Source of the DNA: Apus apus
Taxonomy: Eukaryota; Chordata; Aves; Apodiformes; Apodidae
Reading direction: 5' to 3'
DNA: 64,000 bases
Assembly (NCBI RefSeq): GCF_020740795.1
Contig: NC_067287.1
Location: 9,935,501-9,999,500, forward strand
Positions 48,418-58,889 of this stretch are shown piece by piece (the first letter of the stretch is position 1; every line of letters starts with the position of its first letter). The translations under genes were made by a program, and so were the position numbers. The notes beneath the pieces were generated by a model. The model searched no databases. It saw only the letters and a list, made by a program, of their open reading frames with translations, and was not told the DNA's origin.

Positions 48418-49347
48418 ACTTAAGAGTTCAGAGTTAGATTTTTTTATTAGTTAATTTCTTTGGGAGTTTTGGACTTCTGAGTGGTTCCAAGCACTATGAC
48501 TGCTATCTTGGGAGTTGCAGGTGCAGTAGAAGTGTGATGGAAATTCAATAACATATTATTGTTTAAAGTTTATTAAATTCTAATTTTGTCTTTTAGGGTT
48601 CAGACTGCTCTCCATTAGCACAGTGCTTCACACGTGGATGAAATGGCTTTCATATGACAGCTTCAGGTTTTTTAAATAGTTTTATGTGAGTCCCTCTTCT
48701 CCCCAGGTAATTATGGTGTTAACCGTAGGTGACCTTTCAATCTAGAAGCAGATGTGATATTGACAGATGAGCCTTTATTCCTGTATCACAGCACTATTAT
48801 AAGCTGAGTGTTTAGCTAGGGCCATAACCAGTGGGTTTAAATGCTTCAGATTGGACAAATCTGGTAGTAGCTTTTTAGTTCAGGGCAATAGTTTTGCTTT
48901 CAACCCTGCTAATGTCAGGCATAGTTTCAGGCCTTAGAATGGAAGTTTTAGAGAGCTGGACTGAACCCCCTTTTACATTTAAATTAGTGTAATAGCTCTT
49001 AGGCTTTTCTCTTTACTGGCTCTAGGTCACTATAGAGGCAGTGTGGGGCTATGTAGAGTTGACAGTGTAATCTTTAAAATATACTGGTAAAGGTAGATGA
49101 TTTGAAGAGCAAATTCAAGCTGTAGCTTTGAACCAGTTCTCTACTACTATGTAGCCTTTCAAAGAGATTGAATACCACTGAGGAATCTGAAGCTTAAATA
49201 CAGTCCAAGTCACGTTCTTAAGACTATATGAAATAATGACAGGTTAGCTGATGGTGCCATTCATAGTTTTTATTTTGAATACATGTATCTACAATGCTTG
49301 GAATCTCTTAATTAATAAAAACTGTAGTGCTAAGTACTGTTAAGACA

Positions 49348-49452
49348 TCACAGAATCTTAGGGGCTGGAAGGGACCTTGAAAGATCATCTAGTCAACCCC
49401 CCTGCCAGAGCAGGATCACCTAGAGCACATCACACAGGAACATCTCCAGGCA
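49348..49452 (-). mobile_element. CR1 LINE, short 3' fragment, minus strand
   Basis: AGAATCTTAGGGGCTGGAAG, GGACCTTGAAAGATCATCTA, then CCTGCCAGAGCAGGATCACC: the reverse complement of the CR1 3' end. Confidence 0.85.
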
Positions 49453-49633
49453 TAGACATATGTCCATAGACATCATGAAGTATTGCCTCACATTTGGGTT
49501 TCACTAACATATGCAGTATCTCAGATTAAGGAAATGTAATGGAGAATGACAGCCTACACAAACATCAAGCGTACAGTCACATGCTCAGAGCATTTTAAGC
49601 CATATAAAGTAAATAGATAAATGTTAAGCTGTT

Positions 49634-49639
49634 TTTATT
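49634..49639 (-). terminator. PARP9: Candidate PARP9 polyadenylation signal
   Basis: AATAAA on the minus strand, about 190 bases past the PARP9 stop codon (TTTATT on the + strand). Further AATAAA-like sites occur down to about 49,268, so the exact transcript end is uncertain. Confidence 0.5.
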
Positions 49640-49828
49640 ATGCTTTCCCTCCCATTTCCATGCAGACTTACTTTATTCTACTCTCCTTAAGGTATTGACT
49701 TACTCTTTTTGTTCACAGGTATTTCACTGCACTTTGCACGAGGCACTTGGGTCACAGCATGTTAGTAGGTAGAGCATCCTCTTACAATTCAAGTACTAGA
49801 CTGTGTTCTGAGGGGATCTTCGCAGTAG

Positions 49829-51101
49829 CTACTGTACTGATACATGCTTCTTCACTTGGGAACAAGTCAACAAGTATTGTGGAAGGGCCCCAATACTGTT
49901 GAAAATGACAAAGGTGTCAGGACAGTTTACATTATCTACCAGGCTGTCATATAACTTAATGGCATCCCCCTTCACTGCTGGTGGCATAATATAGGATGAC
50001 TTGCCTTCAGTGTACAAGCCTGTTAATACATCAGCCTCAAACACATACATTTTGGAGTCTGTTTCCCATACACCTCTACCCTCAATTAGGCTTTTGGGGT
50101 TCCTTTTAAAGTAGATGCCAGCTCCATATTTTTGTTCTGGAAAAAGAAAGAAAAATTTTCTGAAGAAAAGTGCTATTACAGTATTACGTGGAAAAGTGCA
50201 AAGAAATTAAATTAGAACATCATCCTGTTGAATACTTTGAAAGTGTGAAAATGCTGCATGTACATTATAACAACAAAAAAGGCAAATCTCCACTTTTGGA
50301 GCAGTGTATTGCCTGAAATCCCAATTCCACATTTGACAAGCAAAATACCACACCCTTCACCTCTTGCAGGATGAGGCATTAAATGTTTATTCTTTCTGTT
50401 ACTGAAAACTTCTGTCTACTACAGTATTTTCATGGGCACCACAACTTTCTTCTTAATGGAGTCTGCTCAGATTACCTGCCTCTGATCACATCTGATCTGA
50501 GCAGCGAGTGAGGCTGGGAGACCTTCAAGCCTCAATTCTTCCATGATTCCTTTGAACATGCTTTAAAGCACCAAGCTATTGAATACATGTTTGCAGCAAG
50601 GAAATAGGGACATTGACTTTCTTGAAAGAGTGATGCCACAAAAGAAATCTTGGCCATGGTATTATGTGTGTATTATACTAGCAATTCTGTCAACAGTGTC
50701 TGGGCTAGGCTAGAATCCAGGCTTATCCTCTCAGAGCCTTTCTGACTACAGTGTCAGGAAGGAAAACCAGGAAAACCTTACTGTTGATAAAAAAGTAAGT
50801 TCACATGACACTAAACACAAGTAAGAAACAGTTGTTGTTTAGGAATGCCATTTTCTGTGATGTTAATCCAACTTTAGCAGTTGGTCACTGTTCATTTTGA
50901 TGAAAGATGCCCAAGCAAGTTATTACCTGTTGGTGGAGAATACATCCTGTGAAATCCAGTTAGGCACACTGAGGTAAAGAACTGAGGAGGAACACGCTGA
51001 TACAACTTGTGGGTTATTTTGGAGGTACCATGTTTTTCTTCTGTTGTTTTTTTCATTTGTTGGAATGCAGCAGATAAAAGAGGATTATTTATCTTTTCAA
51101 T
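49829..51101 (-). other. PARP9: PARP9 catalytic-fold exons
   Basis: The last two exons (51101-50927 and 50136-49829) hold the core of the PARP fold: [46 protein letters not shown], and [19 protein letters not shown] near the C-terminus. The nicotinamide-binding His is replaced by Gln and the catalytic Glu by Thr. Confidence 0.9.
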
Positions 51102-54100
51102 CTGTAATATAAATAATAGTGTAGTATAAGCAGAGACCAATAGCCATGAAATCTATGAGGACTCTGGTTCAGGTTGTTCTTCAGTGTAAGAACCTTTAAT
51201 TTAGCTTATATGCATTGACCATGTAGCAGAAAAGGTCTGTGAAGTGTGCAGATGATCCACAGAAAGAGCCATGCTGCTGTCCTATGCTTCTCATTGAAAT
51301 CAGTGGGAATATATCCTAGTGTACTAATTTCCAGTACTCTGGTTGTGCTGAACAGATTGCCTATCAACCATACATGACAGTAACCTTTGTGGGTCCTTAG
51401 CTTGATCTTGTAAAGAACTGCAAGTGTCCTGTAAGGTGTGGGGAACATTAGTTCTCATTGATCAAAACTTCACAGCCCCTGGGGAAGAACAGGTCTGTAG
51501 ATCAGAGAGCCTCTGCATCAGCTTGTGTGGCTGCTGCAGCCTAACAACACACACAACTTCAGGTGAACTGGCCATGCTGCAGCTCTCACTGGCACACCTG
51601 ATTCTACCAGCAAGCCAGTCACAGTCCTACAGCAAAAGGCAGTACCAGGGGTTTGCAGGGTCTCCAGCCACCCAGTCATGCCAGAGTTCTGACAGCTGAG
51701 CCAAAAACAAGCAGGTGCTGAAGCCCCATCGAGCTTCTGCTTTCTTTAAAGTCATTTCACTGAGCTTATGACCAATCCTCAAGTGCAGCACTGTTTTAAA
51801 TTCTGATGTAGCTTTTGCACTGAGATGCAACAAAGTCTTTAGTTCTGCAGCTCAAGAAGCACTTGTTTTCCCCTGGCTGGTACTTGCTGTTCCTTCAGTG
51901 CTAAATCCCTTCTGGTACGAAGGGCAGGCTGGCACGGGGCAGTGGGGTTTCCAGGTATCACTGTCACCACTAGGCACTCGAATCCCTGGTTCCAAACCTG
52001 TGTATTTCTCCATGTTGCACAGCCTCCTCCTCCTCCCCTTCAGTCAAGTGCTGATACCAAAGCAAGACCCCAGCTTCAACACACCACTAATCAGATTGTA
52101 ATTCTGACAAATTCAGTTGCTCATTTTTGCTGTCAAGCTCACAAAAAGAAAACAGAGACACTGCATTAGTGTCCTGGAATACTGCACTCCTACTAACATA
52201 CTGATCTCACATTTCTCTAGAGTACTATAAAGGAACATTTGAAGGATGAAATATGAAACGGAACATACAGTTAACTGGACTTCTCAGAATTTAACCACAC
52301 TTTTTTAGTGACTCTTTGCATTATGTTGAAAGTACTTTTCATTAGGAATAAAGACTACATCTATTTTAAGGATTAGGCTGACTTGATCTTAATTTTTAAG
52401 AGCAACAGAGTGAGAGAGTTCCGCTGAATTTTTTAAGCATATGTTAAACATGTTAGTTGAAATACATTAGCTGAGATTTAGTTTTTCCATTTAATACCCT
52501 CTTTACCTTGAGAACACGAAGCCCAGCTTTTTCAAACTGTTTCTGTCTGTCTTTAAACTCCTGAAGGTGTGATTCCACCAGTGAAATCTGGATGTCTTCA
52601 ATAGTAATTTTCTTGTAAAAGTGTCCTTCTGAAAGCTGACTTGCTTCTGGTTGGCCTAGATACAAATAAGGGAGTAAAATTTTTGTATCTCATAATATTT
52701 GAGGTAAAGGTAAGGAGGAGGGATCCAGCACCTTAGTTTGGTAGTTCAGTTAAGAACAAAGAATGCTAAATATTCTCTGAAGTAATGTCATAGGGTAATG
52801 TTGAGAGGGAAAATTAATAAATAATTGCTGCATTTATTAAAGAAACCACAGAGAGAGGGAACCAAAGAAAAGCAATCTCCTCCATTACATCTCTCCACAG
52901 CCTGACTTCCGTATAGTGGTATCTCTACTGAATGACTAAACATGAGGAAAAACAGATCACTGGAGCTTTCTGCAGTGCCCCAAGTTCTATCAACTGTTAA
53001 TGAAAGTCACAGACTCTGCAGAACAAGGCCATCAGTGGGTCCTGCTCCAGTGGTCCAGCAGTACTGAGCAAAAGAGCTCAGCAAAGGTATGTGTTAATTA
53101 AGTGCAGATTTTATGTCTCCAGTGGCCAGGCTCTGAAATCAAGCTGTCCTGGAGGAAGCCAGAATCACAACTGGCTGTACAACAATGGCAGCCCCTGTAT
53201 AAACTCTGCCCCACTGGGGATATTGCCAAGTCAGCAACCAAAACTCACAAATAGTCTTCCAAGGGGCTTGCATGTTACAAGTAGAGCAGTGTCAGTAATT
53301 AAAGCAATGCTCAGTATGTCTGTGAACTGAACGCATGTCTGTCCACTCTCAGCAATGCACAGATACACGTTGCTTCATACTTAACCTTATTTATGCACTT
53401 ATTTACTTAGTGATTTACATACATATTAATTTCAGCAGTTCCTCTTGTTTGGCTGCAGTCTTGTCCTGCATACGAAGCAGTAATTTTTCAGTTGTGAGCA
53501 CTGCATCAATCACAGCACGAGGAGGGCCCTGAAATTCCAGTCTTGCTTTTCCATCTCGCACTTCTTCTGACACGCACACACTAGAATGCTGCTCCTGAGA
53601 TAGTTCTGCAAACTCACTCCTACCAAAGCTAAAAATGTAGTTGTTTTCAATAACAGCACAGTGACTTTCCTGAATCTGTAGCACACTTTGGATCCATGAT
53701 TCTGCTGCTTCCAATGCTGTACGTGTGTTCCCTTTAAGTTCAATAGCTGGTTTGCTATTTGCAGTCTCTTCTACTCTTTGACTGCCTGACTCTGCACCTA
53801 GAAGTAAGATTTGTTTATTTAATTTTCAGTACAAGTGCACTGGAAGAGTGAAGAGCTTTCAAGGGCTGTCATAAATTCCTATATTTAACCCAAAATGTAC
53901 AGTGCAAGAGACACACTTCTCTTCTGCAGAGAAGCTCAAAATAAAAATTATATGCCAGGTGGGAAGGTTTCCAGGAAAAGAAATCAACCTCACACACATG
54001 CAAAATTTATTTGCCTTCCACCAAATAACTTCCATCAAGTTAGACAACGATGAAGCTTTTCATGTTGGAAAATTTTAGAAGGGACTGCCCAGCTCCATTC

Positions 54101-57100
54101 CTATGAATGTAAAAAAGCAAAGTGCTCAGACATTTTTGCCTCCCCCTTTCCCAAAGACACACATCCAAGTACTAAGTTCTTTTTAAAGGAATGTCATTTC
54201 AGATTCTCAGATCTGAAGTGCTCAGTTACTTGATATGCCCCTTCTGTTAATTACTTACTCAAGTGATCACTTGTCTTGTAAGATGTCATTTCTTCCAGTT
54301 TTTGTGCTGCTGAATTAAACGCTCTCTGGAAAAACTGGAATGAGAAAAGTTCAGGAACAGTTTGCAGTATCTTTTGTCAAAAATGCAATTAATCTCTTGA
54401 AAACTCTATTAGATAAGCAGTTTACAGCTGTAGTTACACCACCACCCCCCAAATTCTGAAATGGTTTGACAGCTGACATTTGTCAGCTTTTCCCAAAATT
54501 TTATTCCTAACAATAATAAATGCATTCCTGTTCTTCTACATCTCCTAAGGTAAGAACTCATGGAAACTCAGTTGATAAAGGTGTTCATTTCTTGCAGTTT
54601 AATGCTGATGAACCCTTACTCAGTTTTAAACTCCAGACTATTCTGCCTTTGCCCCAAGGCTCTTAATGATGGCACATGGAAAGCCTCAAGAGAAGAGCAA
54701 CTCTGCTAGGCAGTGGATTTGGCATCTGACAAATTGCCTTTCCTTCTTTTTTTTAATCAAAGTTTCTGCTGCATTCCAATTATCAAGGGATTAAGTGATG
54801 ACCACATAAGTGACATACAGCTTCCTCTAGAGTTTATGGGACTGTTACAGAACACAGCTCTGAGCTTAGAAACATGGAATGGTTTGGGTTGGAAGGGACC
54901 TTCAAGATCATCTAGTTCCACCCCTCCTCCACCTAGTTCTTGCACTTGTTGAAACAATGGATGGTTGAAGTTAAACGGGAAGAAAAGCAAACTCTGTATT
55001 TTACAACAGATGGCTATCTAAAATAATTGCTTATTAATCACATCACCCACATATTCAAAAGGTGGAAAGTGGCAGACTGCAGTTGAAATTATCCACTGCC
55101 TGTTTCCCTTCTATCATGTTAGGTCATATAATGTGTTGATAGTGTTTTGCTCTACGAACTTCCTACCAAAAAATCGGTTAAAGAAGTTTTCTGAGGAGGA
55201 GTAAGTTTACTCCCTAATGAGTTAAGAGTAGACTTTTCTTATAAATCCACTGACAATCATGAGCATTTCAGAGCTCTCTTCCCTTGTTATCAGACCACAG
55301 GGTGAAGACTTCTGGTTTAGGGAAGAGAAAATAAAGATTTGTATAGATTAATAATACCTGTTAATGAAACAAATAGTTTTATGACGGGGACCTGCCATGC
55401 TGCTCATAAGTGCTATAAGTACAGAATTCAAATTATCTTAATTTGTAGTCATATATGGGAAGATTTTACATGTTGGGTTTTCCTTACTGGTAGCTAACAA
55501 CAGATTTGTTACCTGATAGGTATTGTCGTCCTTTGGGCAAATGACAAACTGCGTATTCATCTCCATCTCAGGGTGTGCCCTGGCAAAATTTAAAACCTCT
55601 TCAACCATGACCTCTGCCACTATCTCAGCAGGCAACGTTTCTGACCAAATCCCCATTGCTGGGAAAGAAACGGAGGAACGTTTGGATTCCCTTAAATAAT
55701 CAAGGCACATTTTCATTGCAACTTTTAATTCCTGCAGGAAAAAAACCACAGTATTTTAGTCCTAACATCACCCAACATGAAAATGAAAATGCATTAAAAT
55801 CCAATCTAACTGATCATCACCTCGTACACTAACACTCTGTGGTGGTATTGCCATACAGTGTGCAGCACCACATCACAGGGCAGATTAAACCCTTTGGTTA
55901 TTATGAGCGCCTTATAAAGCGTAGAGTGTCTAAAAGCAGTGTTGAGTGCATCCTGAAGAGCTGAACCTGCTTTCTCCAGCAGTCCTCTTGAAACTGGAGG
56001 GTAGCCTTTGCCATCCACATGCACAGAATTAACAACAGCTCTGGTCTGGAAGGAAAGAGTGCAAAATTTCAGTACACTTCAAGGTTACTGTTTGCAGGCT
56101 TTGCTGCTATAGAGAACACACTTTCTAGGAAAAATTCCTTTAAAAAAGCCTTGGCTGCCTCGGATCACCTGTGCAAAAGGTTCTCTTACTCCCAAGGGCA
56201 GCACTGGAACACATCAAGATGTGCACCTTCTGGAGGCAGTAAATGCACACCTTTTTTTTCAGAAGCCAACAGTGTGCATGAGACTTGTTCAAGTCACCAG
56301 AGGGTATTCAACAGAATTATTACCACACCTATAGAAAGGACCCATACACACCTCATCAACTGCAATTCTGCAGCTAATTATCAATGAGCAGGAGAGAACT
56401 ATGGCTATGTCTGTTATCCCAGCCTGAGCAGATGCTCCCCATAAGGGTAGCAGGCTTGTCACCAAGCTAGCGGGGTCACTGGACACAGGGGAACTGTAAA
56501 GCAACAGCTGCTTCCATTTCCCAGCAGACTCCTGTAGTAGGTCTTTTGTATTTTCTGTATATTCTGTACTGTGTACAGCTCTGGAGCCCTCAGCACAGGA
56601 AAGACATGGAGCTGTTGGAGTGGATCCAGAGAAGGACCGGGAAGATGATCCAAGGGCTGGAGCACCTCTGCTATGAAGACAGGCTGAGAGAGTTGGGGCT
56701 GCTCAGCCTGAAGAGGAGAAGGCTCTGGGGAGACCTTATAGTGGCCTTCCAGTACTTGAAGTGATTACAGGAAAGCTGGGGAGGGACTTTTCACCAGAGA
56801 GGGCAGGGATAGGACAAAGGGTAATGGTTTTAAACTGAAAGAGGGGAGATTTAGGTTAGACATCAGAAGGAAATTCTTCCCCATGAAGGTAGTAAGGTGC
56901 TGGAATAGGTTGCCCAGGGAGGTTGTGGCTGCTCCTCCCTGGGGGTGTTCCAGGCCAGGTTGGATGAGGCTTGTGCAGTCTGGTCTGTCTAGTGGGAGGT
57001 GTCCCTGCTCATGGCAGAGGGGTTGGAACCGGATGATCTCTAAGGTCCTTTCCAACTTTAACCATTCTATGATTTAAAATTCAATTTGTCAAATGCAAAA

Positions 57101-58881
57101 AAAATAAATATTTTGCAGATTGCTGACCACAGCACTAACTGTTGTAGCTGCAACTGTTGAAGGTTATCTAAAGATACAAGACCTTGGAGCTTATTTTCCT
57201 CACAGTCCCGAAGGCACGCTGTATCTTCCAGTGCTGTAAAACTGGTTAATAAAACTCCCCAAAATGTCAACTTTGCAATCCTTTGCTCTCATGTAAAAAA
57301 AACCCAACAAAACAATAAAATAAAATGAAACACAAAGAAAAAATAACTTCTTATTCAATTCATACACTTATTTAAAATAAGTGTTACGAATTTTTTTAAG
57401 ATACAGCAGTTGCTAACAGGAAATGCAATTCCTGTCATGTAGCTTCCAGGCTAAGATTGTTCCAGTTCCAGATCTGTTGGATTACTATAACTAAGCTCAT
57501 ATATTTTGCATTAGATTTTCTAGCTAAAAAGTTAAACAAATCAATTTAAATGATGCACTGTCTTTTAACATTACATGCACAGATAAGGTGCACATCATCT
57601 GTGTAAGTTATTTTCAGCTGTTTCAGTTTGCTGAGTAACTCCAGTAGTGGCACCTAGGAGAACATAAATTATAGAGGAAAAAAGCAAGGCAAAAAATAAG
57701 AGTAGATTTCTAGGGAACGTGTGATAAAATGTGAACTCCCATGATGTTGTAATAAGAAGTTAAACGTTAACATAGGGATATGTTATAATTAATCATGCAG
57801 TCTTTAGCTGCTTCCTATTATACCAGCATGTATATTAAGAAAACCAAAACAAACCCATAATGTTTAATACCCATTTAGAAAAAAAAACAAACTCCTTGCC
57901 ACTATAATTTATTTACTATTTGTAAGTTCTCATCAGGCTGAGAAGAAAACTACTTAGTGGACTGATACAACTTGTGTCCTGAATTCTTGGGCTCCACATC
58001 CTGCAAAGACCTGGGGGCAACTCCAGGTTGAGCAGGTGACAGGACAGACTTACCTTCTGCTCTTCAAGGGCTCCTTTTACGATGCGCAAGCGAAAGCCTT
58101 TATATTTGATGAAAGTTGATGAAAGCTGGCTGGGTGAAGCTGGAAGAGTTTCCTGACATGAGTTGGTACCACCCAGAAACTTTTCACACGCCTTCTTCAT
58201 TTCTGCAACTGTAGGCTGAAGAAGGTTCACCAGGCGGATTTCCCTCAGACAGCTTGATGGATTTGCCTCAACAAATTCCTTTATAGCCATTACAATCACT
58301 TGAGCACACAAACTAAGTGGGAAGCCAAAAATACCTGAACTCACTGCTGGGATGGCAACAGACTTTATACGATGTTCTGGATCGCTAACATACTGCAGAA
58401 CATTCCTAATAGCTTCCTGAAGCAGGCTACAACATTTTTCCTTTTCATAAACATTCCACCTTGGACCAACTGCATGAATAATTTTCTTGCAAGGCAGCCT
58501 CCCTCCATCTGTCACTGCTATTTTGCCAGTTTTGAGTTGTCCATGCTTTAGAATATAACACTTGCTTTGCTCTAGTATTTCTGGCCCTCCAGCACTGACA
58601 AGGGCTAAAGCAAGGCCCCCGCTGTGACACAGGTGTTCGTTGGCTGCATTCACCAAAGCATCTACCTTGTGTCTTGTGAGATCATCCTTACAAACACAAA
58701 TGTCAACTCCCTCCTTTATTTTTTTCCTGTATACTTCAACAGTGCAATTTGTACTTTTGAAGATCAACTGACAAGCAAACTTTTTGAAAATGAGATTACT
58801 TAGACAGTCCTCTCTTTTCTTAAGAACTTCATAGGCATCTTTAGTGATGGGGATCATCAAGCTGTCCTCATCCATTACCAT
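49829..58881 (-). CDS. PARP9: PARP9 (BAL1), two macrodomains plus degenerate PARP domain, 8 coding exons, complete
   Basis: PARP9 pairs with the E3 ligase DTX3L. The complex acts at DNA damage and in interferon responses, where macrodomains read poly(ADP-ribose). Exons from 5' to 3': 58881-58054 (the exon itself begins at 58889), 56045-55821, 55731-55513, 54325-54259, 53797-53423, 52655-52507, 51101-50927, 50136-49829. All borders and phases fit; the sum is 2346 nt, or 781 aa plus TAG. The start in ACCATGG is a strong Kozak context just inside the exon. Compared with human (854 aa) about 70 N-terminal residues are absent. Macrodomain 1 is at about 60-250 (NAAN 78-81; SSGIF 181-185), macrodomain 2 at about 277-424, and the PARP fold at about 590-781. 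In the PARP fold the H-Y-E positions read Gln661 (VPPQF), Tyr688 (YGAGIYF) and Thr754 (DTFVIF). The Q-Y-T set is the same as in human PARP9 and suggests little or no ordinary PARP activity without DTX3L. The domain order, its partner DTX3L next door and the residue pattern exclude PARP14 and PARP15. Confidence 0.94.
50137..50926 (-). other. PARP9: PARP9 intron with a short inverted repeat
   Basis: Intron between the last two PARP9 exons. It includes a perfect 10-bp inverted repeat (CTGCTCAGAT at 50463-50472 and its complement at 50495-50504, with a 22-base spacer). I see nothing else in this intron. Confidence 0.6.
54868..54930 (-). mobile_element. CR1 LINE, very short 3' tail, minus strand
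   Basis: ATGGAATGGTTTGGGTTGGA, then AGGGACCTTCAAGATCATCT: the reverse complement of the last 60 bases of CR1, in a PARP9 intron. Confidence 0.8.
55513..56045 (-). other. PARP9: PARP9 macrodomain 2 exons
   Basis: Two exons (56045-55821 and 55731-55513) encode [20 protein letters not shown] and [20 protein letters not shown], then [25 protein letters not shown] and [11 protein letters not shown] align well with human macrodomain 2. The loop that normally reads Gly-Thr-Gly (human FPALGTGNM) is Gly-Ile-Trp here (residues 378-380), which should affect phosphate binding. Confidence 0.9.
56046..58053 (-). other. PARP9: PARP9 intron between macrodomain 1 and macrodomain 2
   Basis: About 2 kb, holding the CR1 copy at 56560-57075. 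The open frame at 57067-57270 on the minus strand shows no recognisable domain or fitting splice sites. Confidence 0.7.
56560..57075 (+). mobile_element. CR1 LINE, about 0.5-kb 3' fragment
   Basis: This begins in the ORF2 C-terminal region ([19 protein letters not shown]), includes [20 protein letters not shown], then AAATTCTTCCCCATGAAGG and GTTGCCCAGGGAGGTTGTGG, and ends AACCATTCTATGATTT. It lies antisense in a PARP9 intron and is not a full copy. Confidence 0.94.
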
Positions 58882-58889
58882 GGTTGGCC
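58054..58889 (-). other. PARP9: PARP9 first coding exon: macrodomain 1
   Basis: This single exon carries the start codon and 276 codons. The ADP-ribose pocket motifs are all visible: [44 protein letters not shown] and [15 protein letters not shown]. The GGG of the human glycine loop reads SGG here. The exon ends GALEEQK before a GTAAGT donor. Reading through the donor gives a stop after 45 further codons, which is not expected to be used. Confidence 0.92.

Larger units (their letters stand above)
47331..49628. other. Intergenic region between convergent FAIM and PARP9
   Basis: About 2.3 kb between the inferred FAIM and PARP9 transcript ends. It is AT-rich, holds two minus-strand CR1 fragments (48066-48417 and 49348-49452), and otherwise shows no gene, RNA gene or conserved block that I can recognise. 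It would contain the breakpoint implied by comparison with human gene order. Confidence 0.65.

Noticed and set aside
50927-58889. PARP14 or PARP15 as the identity of the minus-strand macrodomain gene
   Set aside because: Two macrodomains, the Q-Y-T catalytic set, the length near 780 aa and the head-to-head partner DTX3L all point to PARP9.
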